NCBI GenBank assembly: GCA_044507775.1
Contig: JBIQIY010000005.1
Span: 1 to 64,000 of the forward strand
Source of the DNA: Chryseosolibacter sp044507775
GTDB taxonomy: Bacteria; Bacteroidota; Bacteroidia; Cytophagales; Cyclobacteriaceae
Direction of reading: 5' to 3'
DNA: 64,000 nt
The notes beneath the pieces were generated by a model. It did not search any database, was not told where the DNA came from, and saw nothing but the letters and a program-made list of their open reading frames with translations. Position 1 is the first letter of the stretch, and each line of letters opens with the position of its first letter. The translations under genes were made by a program, and so were the position numbers. Shown here one piece after another: positions 44,372 to 53,400 of the stretch.

Positions 44372-45823
44372 TTATTCAATAGTTAGGATCCACGCTTCAG
44401 CAAATGGCCTCTTCAGCCTGTAGCGGGTTCGTTCCTTGCGCGCTTCGTCCAGGTCGTAAGTGGAGAATGAGTATACGCAATAGTAACCGTTCTTCGGGTT
44501 CAGGGCTACAGCCGGGCTGGCAAGCCCCTTGCTCTGAATTTCCAGGGCGTATTTCATCGCGTTGTCGAGCAATCTGAAGACTCCGATTACAAGATAGTGA
44601 CCAGGCTTCAGCGTAAAGTCAAGGGGTGGCTTGCCTTCGCGAACATGCTCAGTATCCTTGTCGGGTTGCTCACGTACAATTTCCCGTACCGGCTCGCTCG
44701 TTTGCGCCGCGGGCTCTTTCACAACGACTTCCTGATTCGAGGGTCGTGGTAAATCATTTTGAGTGACGGCCGGAATGTTGTCCGTTGTTTCGGGCAATTG
44801 CTCCTGTTCCAACTTGCTGGCCTCAGCTACATTATTTTGCTTCGGTGTTTCTACAGGGAGTGGCTCTTCTTCCGCTGGCACTGCTTTGCTGACAGGGCGT
44901 GTATCTTCGACCGTCTCATGGCGGGCAACTATGGGATGTTTATTTTTTCCCAGGCGGATGCCAACTTGCAGTTCGTGCGAAGTTGTGTTAATGAAGTTGG
45001 AATTTTGAGGTGGCAGCTCATAGCTGTAGCCCACCCGAAACCGGTCGCTTATTGACAACCCCGCGAGCAAGCCGATGCCGTTCGTTTCATGGTAAGATCC
45101 GCCCAGCCATACCGTGTTCTTGATGTGAAGAACTCCGGCGCCTTCCCAGTTGTCGGTCTTGTCTTCCAGTTGGCGATACAGAAAATAAGGTTCAAAAGCG
45201 ATGTTCGGACCGAAATTGAACCGATAGCTGGCGGAATACAACCGGTTCTCAAGCGGCGCAACCCTGATATCATCGAACGTTGTTTTACTAAACGACTTAT
45301 TCTGGAAAAGCTGCGTGAAAGCAAATCCTATTTTCAAACCTTTGTACCGGTACACGATTCCGAAGTTTCCATCGGACCCATAATTCGTAGGTGCCGCATT
45401 CACAATAGTGGGGTCGTTGGGGTCGTATTCTCCTGCCTTAAGACTCAGATTGTTCATGACGACACCGCCGGACAAGCCGAACCTGAGAGAGTGGTCGATG
45501 CCCAGGGGAACGGCATAGTTGAAACTCACCATCGCGCGTGTGTGGCGGAGGAGGACCGCCTCCTGCGAGGTGACCATCAGGCCCAGGCCGATGCGGGATT
45601 TCATGGGAAGCTGAAGCGTAAGACCCTGGGATGTTGGAGAATCTTCAATTCCTATCCACTGTTGTCTGTAGGATACGTTGATCTCGGTGAAGCCACTAAT
45701 GCCAAGATATCCCGGATTAAACTGGTAGGGATTGAAGTAGAACTGTCTGAACGGAGTTTGTGTTTGCGCAGACGCACCGAAGCCAGAGAGTAGGCATAAG
45801 AATATAACGGAAAGATATTTCAT
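44372..45823 (-). CDS. PorP/SprF-family outer membrane protein fused to a SPOR-like domain
   Basis: A 483-residue protein with a signal peptide (KYLSVIFLCLLSGFGASA), then a PorP/SprF beta-barrel (FYFNPYQFNPGYLGISG, YRQQWIG, and so on, to about residue 300), a Pro/Glu-rich linker (about 310-400), and a C-terminal 75-residue SPOR-like fold (GHYLVIGVFRLLDNAMKYA ... YYCVYSFSTYDLDEAR). Typical family members are about 300-340 residues and lack the last domain. PorP/SprF proteins help T9SS type-B cargo reach or attach to the surface; SPOR domains bind denuded peptidoglycan. The start ATG 45823 has GGAG five bases upstream and lies 11 bases after the adhesin stop, so it is the partner of that adhesin. 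Confidence 0.88.
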   Translation of the reverse strand: MKYLSVIFLCLLSGFGASAQTQTPFRQFYFNPYQFNPGYLGISGFTEINVSYRQQWIGIEDSPTSQGLTLQLPMKSRIGLGLMVTSQEAVLLRHTRAMVSFNYAVPLGIDHSLRFGLSGGVVMNNLSLKAGEYDPNDPTIVNAAPTNYGSDGNFGIVYRYKGLKIGFAFTQLFQNKSFSKTTFDDIRVAPLENRLYSASYRFNFGPNIAFEPYFLYRQLEDKTDNWEGAGVLHIKNTVWLGGSYHETNGIGLLAGLSISDRFRVGYSYELPPQNSNFINTTSHELQVGIRLGKNKHPIVARHETVEDTRPVSKAVPAEEEPLPVETPKQNNVAEASKLEQEQLPETTDNIPAVTQNDLPRPSNQEVVVKEPAAQTSEPVREIVREQPDKDTEHVREGKPPLDFTLKPGHYLVIGVFRLLDNAMKYALEIQSKGLASPAVALNPKNGYYCVYSFSTYDLDEARKERTRYRLKRPFAEAWILTIE

Positions 45824-45834
45824 ATTACTCCAGC

Positions 45835-48800
45835 TTAACGGATTATCCTGACACCACCTGTGATCTCGTCGTCCTGACATGTGATGATGTAAAAATAAAC
45901 ATCCTCTGCGAGATCGACTCCATTATGTTTTCCATCCCATGAATTATCATACGACTCTTTTTCATAGACCAGTTTGCCAGACTGATTATAAATTCTAAGC
46001 ACGCAGCCTTCAAAAATCTCGGGATTAGGCCATGTCCAGGTGTCGTTATTGCCATCACCGTTGGGTGAGAACACTTTGTGCAAGGTAAGATTTTCAATAT
46101 CAAACGCTTGAACAATTACCAGGACATCATCGGTGGCGGTAAGTCCGCCGTCATCTGTGACGGTTAATTCGAAGCGATATGTGCCCTGTACCAGACCTGA
46201 CAACGAGCAGACCGCTTCATCAGGCGTCGACACCAAGGCGTCGGAAGGGCCTTCCAGCTGAGCCCAGTGGTAGCTGACAATGGTTCCATCCGAGTCTTCA
46301 CCTTGACCGGCAAGTTCTACGACCGGATCTGGCAGAAATGCTGTGACATCTTCACCGGCGAGGGCAGTCGGGGGCTGATTACCATCGGATGGATTGACGG
46401 TCACCGTAACAATGGACGACGCGCTTGCGCCACTGTTGTCTGATACTGTAAGGCGGAAGGTGTAGCTGCCTACAACAAGACCTGAAACAGTTGTGGTTGC
46501 TGCATCCGGAGTAGCGATAACCGTATTGGGCGGACCTGAAACAGCCTCCCACAAAAATGAGACGATGGTGCCATCAGGATCTGAGCCGCCTCCCGTCAGG
46601 TCTGCAGCGTTCTCAGGAAAATTCAGTTCCACGGGATCGCCGGCAAATGCGACGGGCGGCAAGTTATCGACGACGTTCATCAGAACTTCGTCGCTTGTCG
46701 TCGTTCCCTGGTCGTCGGTGACGGTCAGGCGAAAGACGTACGTTCCGAGCTGGATGTTATTTACATCGGTGCTCAATGCGTTGGGCGTTGCAATGGATGA
46801 CGCGTTGGGGCCGGAGACCTGTGACCACGCGATCAACGCAACGGTACCATCACTATCCGATGCTGTGCCACTAAGGTGCAACGTATTGGGCGGAGCGACG
46901 ACGTCCAGGTCGATTCCCGCATCCACGATCGGCGGCTCATTGGGTGAGGGCCGATTAACGGTCACCGCAACCTCATCAAATGCGGTAGCACCGCCATCAT
47001 CTGTTACGGTAAGCCGAAACAGGTAGACACCTTCAATGAGATCTGCAAGATCAAGATTCAATGAACTGGTGCCGGTCATGGTCGACGCCGGCCCCGACAA
47101 TTGACTCCACGACTGGGAAGCTATCGTGCCATCGCTGTCGGTGGCGGTTGCTGAAATGGTGATTGCGTTTGTGGGCAATGTCACGGTCAGATCATTGCCA
47201 GCATTAGCGACCGGAGGAGCATTTGGTAGCGCGGGGTTAACCCTCACGTTCACCTGGTCAAATCCCTCTGCACCGTTGTTGTCTTTAACAGTAATCTTGA
47301 ATACGTAAGTCCCTTCTATCAGGTCGGAGACATTAAGAGTAGCCACGCTCGTCGAGCTCAATGTGGCGGACGTTGGCCCACTATCCTGAACCCAAAGGAC
47401 GCTGGCAATTGTGCCATCGGGATCCTGTCCTGATCCGGTAAACGACGCCGAATTATCGGGTAAGGTTATGACTTTGTTTTGGCCGCCATTAGCAGTAGGT
47501 GGCTGGTTGGAGGGCGGCGGTTGAACCCTGACGTTCACTTCATCAAAACCTGTTGACCCATCGTCATCGGTGACCGTAAGTCGGAAGAGATAAATGCCTT
47601 CGACGAGATCGGAAAGGTCCAGGTCCTCCGCTGCAAGGGGAGAGGTTGTGGCCGTATTGGGTCCACTTATCTGCGCCCAACTATAACCGACCACAGTGCC
47701 ATCAGCATCCGTCCCCGCGCCGGTCAGGCTTGTGAAAGTAGCGGGCAGTGTTATAACAATATTGCTTCCTGCATTCGCAATAGGCGGCAAGTTGTAAGGG
47801 ACGGGGTTCACGGTCACAAGCACTTCGTCAAATATTGACACTCCTTTGTCGTCAGTGACGCTCAACCGTAACACGTAGATGCCTTCTACCAGATTAGTTG
47901 CGTCTGTGGTTGCCGATCCGGGAGCGGTAAGATTCGCCGTTGATGGACCACTGACCTGCGTCCATTCATAGGCGGTGATCGTGCCATCGACATCAGATCC
48001 GCTTCCCACCAGACTGACGGAATTTGCCGGCAGCGTAATCTGCTTGTCAGCGCCCGCATTTGCAACGGGCGGATTGTTGCCCGGTTGCGGATTTACCTTC
48101 ACGTTAACATCCTTCTGGCCTTTGGCGCCCTTGTTGTCTGTCACGGTGAGGCGAAATACATAGGTTCCTGCGATGAGGTTCGAAAAAGTTATGTTAGCCT
48201 GTGTAGTCGGCGTTGTGGTGGCAGTCGAGGGCCCGCTCACCTGTGACCATGCGTAACCGGTTACGGTTCCATCGGCATCCGTTCCTGTACCGTTTATCGT
48301 AACCTGTGCCACGGGCAGCGTGATTTCCAGATTGGATCCGGGGTTTGCAACGGGGGGTATATTAGCAGGCTCCGGGTTAACGGTGACGGTTACCGCGTCG
48401 GCATCGGTGATACCTTCGTTGTCCGTCACGCGCAAGGTGAACACATAAGTACCATTCACGAGTCCGGACACGTTGATCGTCGCGGCGACAGGGTCATCGA
48501 TCACAGCCGACGAAGGTCCACTGGTTTGTTGCCATGAATAGGAAGTGACAGTCCCGTCCGGATCCGAACCCGATCCGGCCAGCGTCACCGTGGATGTAGG
48601 AAGGGTGATGGTCTTGTTGCTTCCCGCGTTTGCGACAGGCGGCTGATTTATCGTGTTGACAAAGACTTTAACTTCATCTTCAGCAGTAGCCCCTGCGTTG
48701 TCAGTAACAGTAAGACTGAACACGTAGATTCCTTCAACGAGGTCGCTAAGCGCTAGCGTGGGACCATCGACCGCACCGGAGGTTCCTGTCGCCGGACCAC

Positions 48801-51429
48801 TGATAAAGGTCCACAAATACGAAGCTACGGTGCCATCCGGATCAGAGCCGGAACCGGTCAGGGTCACGGAGTTGTCCGGCAGCGTCAAATTCTTGTCGGC
48901 GCCCGCATTGGCTGTAGGAAGCTGATTGGGTGGTTCGGGTTGTACCGTGATGGTAACCTGATCCGAACTGGTAGCGCCATCGTCATCAGTCACCGTTATT
49001 GAAAACACATAAATGCCCTCGGTAAGCGCTGACACGGTTGTGGTGGCGGATGCTGTGCTACTGAAATTCGAAGAGGAAGGACCACTTATCTTTTCCCAAA
49101 GGTACGATGCAATTGTTCCGTCGCTGTCTGTTCCACTACCTGAAAGGGTAACTGAGTTCGTCGGCAAGGTGATCGTCTGATTGGTACCTGCTTCTGCAAC
49201 CGGTGAGACGTTGGCGGGAGGGAAAACATTTACCCTGACCTGGTCTGACCCTGTGGCGCCCTTGTTATCGGTTACTTTAAGAATAAAAGTATATACGCCG
49301 GCGGCAAGGCCTGAAACATTCGTTGTGCCTTGAGAAGGAGAAACTATAGTGCTTGACGTCGGGCCACTCTGCTGAGTCCATTGATAGGAACTTATCGTAC
49401 CGTCTGAATCAACACCACTTCCAACAAGTTGAACAGTCGAAGTGGGTAGCGTAATATTTTTGTCTGATCCTGCATTCGCTGTAGGCGGCTGATTCGGTGG
49501 CTCGGGCAATACTTTTACCAGGACCTGGTCGGATCCTGCGGCACCATTATTATCGGTTACCGTCAACGTGAAAACATAATTGCCTTCGGAGAGCCCGGTC
49601 ACGCTGGTCGTTGCCTGTGAGGGTGATGTGATCGTTGAAGCTGAGGGGCCGCTTGTCTGTGCCCATGCATACGACGCAATTGTTCCATCGGTGTCTGTCC
49701 CGGATCCATTGAGATTCGTTGAGTTTGTGGGCAAGGTGATGGTAATGTCTGTGCCCGCATTAGCCGTCGGTAACGCATTGGGTGGCACGGGCAGAACAGT
49801 GACGATCACCTGGTCGACGTCTGTCGCGCCGAGATTGTCTGTGACCAGAAGAGTGAAGACATAAACACCTTCGCTCAGGTTTGACAGATTCGTTATCGCC
49901 TGTCCCGGAGATACGATGGTCGCCGAAGAGGGACCACTCGTTTGGCTCCACGCATAACTGGCAATCGTGCCGTCACTGTCGGTTGCCGATCCGTTTATGG
50001 TGGAAGTATTAATGGGTAACGTAATCGTTTTATCCGCCCCTGCATTGGCAACGGGCGGTACGTTCGGTGGTGCGGCGAGGACGGTGACGACGACCTGATC
50101 GGATGCACTCAATCCCTGGTTATCGGTCACTGTGAGCGTGAACGTATATGCGCCCGGGATCAGCCCGCTAAGGTTCAGTGTGTTTGTTGATTGCCCCCCG
50201 AGTGTGGCGGTATTCGGACCACCGCTCTGGCTCCAGGCATAACTCGTGATCGTGCCATCGCTGTCACTTCCGGATCCTGTAAGCACGAGTGTACTAGCCG
50301 GCGCGGTTATAGTCTTGTCACTTCCGGCGTTTGCCACCGGGGGAACAGGCAGGGGCTGCGGCTTGACTTGCACCGTCACCTGGTCGTTGCTTGTCATTCC
50401 GCTGTTGTCTGTTGCCCGCAAATTGAAAACATAAGTACCTTCCACCAGGCTCGAGACGGTTGTGGTCAGGTTAGAAGGGGCCGATATAGTCGCGCTTGAA
50501 GGTCCGCTGGTCTGCGTCCACAACACCGATGAAATGGAGCCGTCGGGATCAGTTGCAGTGCCTGTTATGGAAACAGAACTTGTCGGTAATGTTATGATCT
50601 TGTCGGATCCTGCATTAGCCGTTGGAGGCTTTGGACCGAGGGTGGGTTTCTTATAGGTAAGGAACCACTCGTACATATTGGGATTGTGATAGGTGTGTGT
50701 AGGCGAGTATGCGCGGTCCCACGTTGCGCCATTGTGGCCCGTACCCTGATAGATCGTGAGGATTGGAACAGGGTTGGCGCCAACACTCAACATGCCGTTT
50801 ATCGGGCGTTGATTTTCCGACACCGGAACCGAAGTGTCAGCAGAGCCGTGAAACGCCCACACCGGGATCTTCCTTTGAGCCGTTATCTTTCCTCCATTGT
50901 AATCTCCACCTGCGGAAACCGGTGCTATTGCCGCCAGGTAGTTGGGATCATTTTCGGCTGCATAAGAAACGTTCCAGGCGCCACCGCCACCCATGCTGAG
51001 CCCGGTGACATAGACGCGATCCGGATCGATTCTGTACTGTGTCAATGCCCATGTAATGAATGGCATCACCTCATATCCAAGCCATCCCCACCGGTCAGTG
51101 GTTTGCTGAGGAGACAACACAATGAAGCACTCGTTCTTGCCGTTGACGGTGAAGCACATTTGAGCGCCGTTCTTGATGAACTTCGGCGTTCCCTGTGCGG
51201 TGACTTTGGTAAGTTGGGCGGGAGACCCATCCCCACGTTCGCCGGCGCCATGCAAAAAGATAATGCAGGGATACAGTTCGGTGGTTGTGCTATATCCTGG
51301 AGGAAGGTATTCAAGATATCCTCGACCGCTGGGTGACATCTTCGCCGTCTGCTGAGCTGAGACAACAATGCTACCAAGCGCCAATACAATGCTTAGTAAG
51401 GCAGTATTAAATCTTAGAACTCTTTTCAC
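45835..51429 (-). CDS. Giant T9SS type-B esterase/PKD-repeat adhesin, 1864 residues
   Basis: Signal peptide (1-26, ending VVSAQ). A CE1-like esterase (about 27-265) with FLHGAGERGDG, Ser in TGLSMGG, Asp in HGSADTSVP and His in GTGHNGATW. Sixteen tandem PKD/REJ-like repeats of about 90 residues (PPxANAGxDxxITLP ... DSDGTI ... WxQxSGP). A C-terminal type-B (gliding-motility-associated) sorting domain from FSPNGDGNND to the end. I start at the GTG 51429, where GTGA overlaps the preceding esterase stop by four bases; the in-frame ATG 30 codons up lies inside that gene and would put a charged tail before the signal. It is co-transcribed with the esterase and the PorP/SprF-SPOR gene. Confidence 0.92.
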   Translation of the reverse strand: MKRVLRFNTALLSIVLALGSIVVSAQQTAKMSPSGRGYLEYLPPGYSTTTELYPCIIFLHGAGERGDGSPAQLTKVTAQGTPKFIKNGAQMCFTVNGKNECFIVLSPQQTTDRWGWLGYEVMPFITWALTQYRIDPDRVYVTGLSMGGGGAWNVSYAAENDPNYLAAIAPVSAGGDYNGGKITAQRKIPVWAFHGSADTSVPVSENQRPINGMLSVGANPVPILTIYQGTGHNGATWDRAYSPTHTYHNPNMYEWFLTYKKPTLGPKPPTANAGSDKIITLPTSSVSITGTATDPDGSISSVLWTQTSGPSSATISAPSNLTTTVSSLVEGTYVFNLRATDNSGMTSNDQVTVQVKPQPLPVPPVANAGSDKTITAPASTLVLTGSGSDSDGTITSYAWSQSGGPNTATLGGQSTNTLNLSGLIPGAYTFTLTVTDNQGLSASDQVVVTVLAAPPNVPPVANAGADKTITLPINTSTINGSATDSDGTIASYAWSQTSGPSSATIVSPGQAITNLSNLSEGVYVFTLLVTDNLGATDVDQVIVTVLPVPPNALPTANAGTDITITLPTNSTNLNGSGTDTDGTIASYAWAQTSGPSASTITSPSQATTSVTGLSEGNYVFTLTVTDNNGAAGSDQVLVKVLPEPPNQPPTANAGSDKNITLPTSTVQLVGSGVDSDGTISSYQWTQQSGPTSSTIVSPSQGTTNVSGLAAGVYTFILKVTDNKGATGSDQVRVNVFPPANVSPVAEAGTNQTITLPTNSVTLSGSGTDSDGTIASYLWEKISGPSSSNFSSTASATTTVSALTEGIYVFSITVTDDDGATSSDQVTITVQPEPPNQLPTANAGADKNLTLPDNSVTLTGSGSDPDGTVASYLWTFISGPATGTSGAVDGPTLALSDLVEGIYVFSLTVTDNAGATAEDEVKVFVNTINQPPVANAGSNKTITLPTSTVTLAGSGSDPDGTVTSYSWQQTSGPSSAVIDDPVAATINVSGLVNGTYVFTLRVTDNEGITDADAVTVTVNPEPANIPPVANPGSNLEITLPVAQVTINGTGTDADGTVTGYAWSQVSGPSTATTTPTTQANITFSNLIAGTYVFRLTVTDNKGAKGQKDVNVKVNPQPGNNPPVANAGADKQITLPANSVSLVGSGSDVDGTITAYEWTQVSGPSTANLTAPGSATTDATNLVEGIYVLRLSVTDDKGVSIFDEVLVTVNPVPYNLPPIANAGSNIVITLPATFTSLTGAGTDADGTVVGYSWAQISGPNTATTSPLAAEDLDLSDLVEGIYLFRLTVTDDDGSTGFDEVNVRVQPPPSNQPPTANGGQNKVITLPDNSASFTGSGQDPDGTIASVLWVQDSGPTSATLSSTSVATLNVSDLIEGTYVFKITVKDNNGAEGFDQVNVRVNPALPNAPPVANAGNDLTVTLPTNAITISATATDSDGTIASQSWSQLSGPASTMTGTSSLNLDLADLIEGVYLFRLTVTDDGGATAFDEVAVTVNRPSPNEPPIVDAGIDLDVVAPPNTLHLSGTASDSDGTVALIAWSQVSGPNASSIATPNALSTDVNNIQLGTYVFRLTVTDDQGTTTSDEVLMNVVDNLPPVAFAGDPVELNFPENAADLTGGGSDPDGTIVSFLWEAVSGPPNTVIATPDAATTTVSGLVVGSYTFRLTVSDNSGASASSIVTVTVNPSDGNQPPTALAGEDVTAFLPDPVVELAGQGEDSDGTIVSYHWAQLEGPSDALVSTPDEAVCSLSGLVQGTYRFELTVTDDGGLTATDDVLVIVQAFDIENLTLHKVFSPNGDGNNDTWTWPNPEIFEGCVLRIYNQSGKLVYEKESYDNSWDGKHNGVDLAEDVYFYIITCQDDEITGGVRIIR
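46110..50630 (-). repeat. Sixteen PKD-like repeats in the 1864-residue adhesin
   Basis: About 280 bp per unit, each encoding an ANAG motif, an ITLP motif, DGT and a WxQ motif. Neighbouring units are often similar but not identical at the DNA level, so copy number may vary between strains. It belongs to the giant coding region and has no independent function. Confidence 0.85.
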
Positions 51430-52280
51430 AATAGGGATGGTTTTGGTTTTTTCCTTCTTACCAGAAAAATCAGCAACGCCAGAAATCCTGGCGAGCATTT
51501 CTTTTGCCTGAGAAACCACTCATAGAGATTGGGAGACTGAATTTTGTTTGAAGGGTCATAAGCGAGTTTCCAGACATCTTCATGTCCCATCTTGTCATAG
51601 ATAGTAAAGATGGGAGGGACCGAGGGGCTCACGGAGTTCATCCCGTTAATCGGGCGATTGCCATCGCTGAGAGGTACATCTTTATCTGCACCCCCGTGGA
51701 AGGCCCATACCGGAGTATTCATTCTTGCCGTGCGCTTGGCCCCGTGATAATCACCTCCGGCGGAGACAGGTGCAATCGCGGCAAAGTAATTATTTTGATT
51801 GGCGGGATCATAGGAAGCATCCCAGGTTCCGCCTCCTCCCATGCTTATACCGGTCAGATACAGCCTGCACGGGTCGATCTTGTATGTCTTCAGGGCGTAC
51901 TGTACAAACGGGATAACGTCTCCCTTCCAACCCCAACGCGTCTCAGACTGCTGTGGAGACAAAACAATAAAACAAGCCTTATTTGAACCTGCGCCAAAAC
52001 ACATGCGATTACCCCGCTCGATAACGCTGGGTATGCCGTGCTCCTTTATTCTATCCAGTTCGGTAGGTGAACCATTGCCGCGTGCTTTTGCACCGTGCAA
52101 ATAGATGATGCAGGGATATCTCGTTTGGTTGGCCGGGTAACCGGCGGGTAGAAACTCGAGATATCCTCGTCCGTAGGATGTCTTGCGAGCCGTCTGTTGC
52201 CCATGTGCGAAAAATATCCCCGTGAAAAACAGAAGGCTCAGGCAATGGCATTTGACTGCCCGTAAACATTTGAAATCCAT
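51426..52280 (-). CDS. Free-standing CE1-like esterase with C-terminal hydrophobic tail
   Basis: A 284-residue secreted alpha/beta-hydrolase. It has a signal peptide (1-28, ending AHGQ), YLHGAKARGNG oxyanion region, nucleophile in LTGISMGGGG, acid in HGGADKDVP, and His in KMGHEDVW. It is closely related to the N-terminal domain of the giant protein encoded immediately downstream, and its TGA overlaps that protein's GTG start. After YEWFLRQKK it ends with a hydrophobic segment (FLALLIFL) and basic residues (VRRKKPK), which may be a membrane anchor. It probably arose by tandem duplication of the esterase domain. A function in deacylating the polysaccharide is inferred. Confidence 0.88.
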   Translation of the reverse strand: MDFKCLRAVKCHCLSLLFFTGIFFAHGQQTARKTSYGRGYLEFLPAGYPANQTRYPCIIYLHGAKARGNGSPTELDRIKEHGIPSVIERGNRMCFGAGSNKACFIVLSPQQSETRWGWKGDVIPFVQYALKTYKIDPCRLYLTGISMGGGGTWDASYDPANQNNYFAAIAPVSAGGDYHGAKRTARMNTPVWAFHGGADKDVPLSDGNRPINGMNSVSPSVPPIFTIYDKMGHEDVWKLAYDPSNKIQSPNLYEWFLRQKKCSPGFLALLIFLVRRKKPKPSLL

Positions 52281-52337
52281 CGGATTGTGCTTCAGAGGAC
52301 ATAAATGTATTCATTTTATTACACTTACGCCCGCTTT

Positions 52338-52352
52338 GTAACCAAGCAACCG
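52338..52352 (-). promoter_or_regulatory. GTAACC-type site upstream of the esterase operon
   Basis: GTAACCAAGCAACCG lies 58 bases before the esterase ATG and resembles GTAACCTTGTTACCG at 42007 (11 of 15 positions). It is tentative; the shared six-base core alone is expected by chance many times in the window. Confidence 0.3.
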
Positions 52353-52400
52353 TTTCCGAAAAGATGATCAGCCTAATTCTCCTCAAATTGCGGCTTTCGC

Positions 52401-53393
52401 CTACCATCCCTGAGGCAAATTCTCCCTGATTTCTATGTTATTGAATTCCTGACTTTTACGCGCCCCAACCCGCTTGGCCCAGTCCGCCATTCTGGCAATA
52501 CCCTCCGAAAGGGACAGCGACTCGGCACTGCCGAAAATTTTCTTTGCCTTGGAGTGGTCGGAGTACGCATGGAGCACCTCCTTCCGCGCCTGGAGGTGGT
52601 TGATCTTAGGCTCGACCCCGAAATATTTGCAGACAACCTCCGCTAGTTCGTTCACGGTATAGGGTTTGTCGGCGCCGATGTTGAATACCTCGTTAAATGC
52701 TTGCGGATTGTTCACACATGTGGCGATGGGTATGGCCACATCGTCAATGTAACTGAAAGCCCTCGTCTGACTTCCGTCGCCAAAAATTGTGAGCGCCTTG
52801 CCCTGCATGATCTGGTTCATGAAAATGCCAATGACGTTCCGGTATTTGTCACCGATATTCTGGTTCTCGCCGTAGACGTTGTGAGGTCTGAAGACGACAT
52901 AATTCAGACCGAACATTTCATGCGCCGCCTTCAGGTCAAGTTCCACCGCGTACTTGGAAACTCCGTACGGATCTTCCGGGACAGGCGTCATGTCCTCCGT
53001 CATGGGAAGTTGCCCGGGTCCGTAAACGGCGATAGAAGAAGTGAAGACAAAACACTTGCATTTATGCTTCACCGCCTCATTGATGAGGTTAACGCTCCCA
53101 ACAAGGTTGTTCGTATAATTGAATCTTCTGATGAAGTGTGAAAGTCCTTCCGCTGCATAAGCAGCTAAATGATAAATGTAGTCGAACTCATACTTATTAA
53201 AGAGATCCTCGAGAAGCTTTTCATCTGTTACCGAGCCCTTGACGAATGTGGCGCCTTCCGGAATGTGGTCTTCGAAACCTCCGCTGAGATCATCCAGCAC
53301 AATAGTGGTGTGACCCATCTTCAAACAATGCTTCACAACGTGCGACCCGATGAAGCCGGCTCCGCCGGTAACTAAAGAAGTAGTTTTTTTCAT
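52401..53393 (-). CDS. NAD-dependent sugar epimerase/dehydratase
   Basis: A 330-residue extended short-chain dehydrogenase. NAD-binding motif TGGAGFIGSH (residues 8-17), FTSSIAVYG with the catalytic Ser/Thr, YGVSKY with Tyr and Lys, and RPHNVYGENQ are standard for nucleotide-sugar epimerases such as UDP-glucose 4-epimerase or UDP-glucuronate 4-epimerase. It would supply an activated sugar for this polymer. It is the fifth gene of the minus-strand run that begins with the receiver at 57022, eight bases from the GT2 gene. A 120-base gap separates it from the esterase downstream. Confidence 0.92.
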   Translation of the reverse strand: MKKTTSLVTGGAGFIGSHVVKHCLKMGHTTIVLDDLSGGFEDHIPEGATFVKGSVTDEKLLEDLFNKYEFDYIYHLAAYAAEGLSHFIRRFNYTNNLVGSVNLINEAVKHKCKCFVFTSSIAVYGPGQLPMTEDMTPVPEDPYGVSKYAVELDLKAAHEMFGLNYVVFRPHNVYGENQNIGDKYRNVIGIFMNQIMQGKALTIFGDGSQTRAFSYIDDVAIPIATCVNNPQAFNEVFNIGADKPYTVNELAEVVCKYFGVEPKINHLQARKEVLHAYSDHSKAKKIFGSAESLSLSEGIARMADWAKRVGARKSQEFNNIEIRENLPQGW

Positions 53394-53400
53394 TTTAAGA

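Noticed and set aside
45089..45793. Plus-strand 234-codon frame opposite the PorP/SprF-SPOR gene
   Set aside because: Antisense shadow; the minus-strand frame has a signal peptide and family motifs.
45824..45880. Upstream start for the PorP/SprF-SPOR protein
   Set aside because: Lies inside the preceding giant gene and puts 19 polar residues before the signal peptide.
51430..51519. ATG start of the 1864-residue adhesin 30 codons upstream
   Set aside because: Overlaps the esterase gene by about 90 bases and adds a charged tail before the signal; the GTG with GTGA overlap is better.
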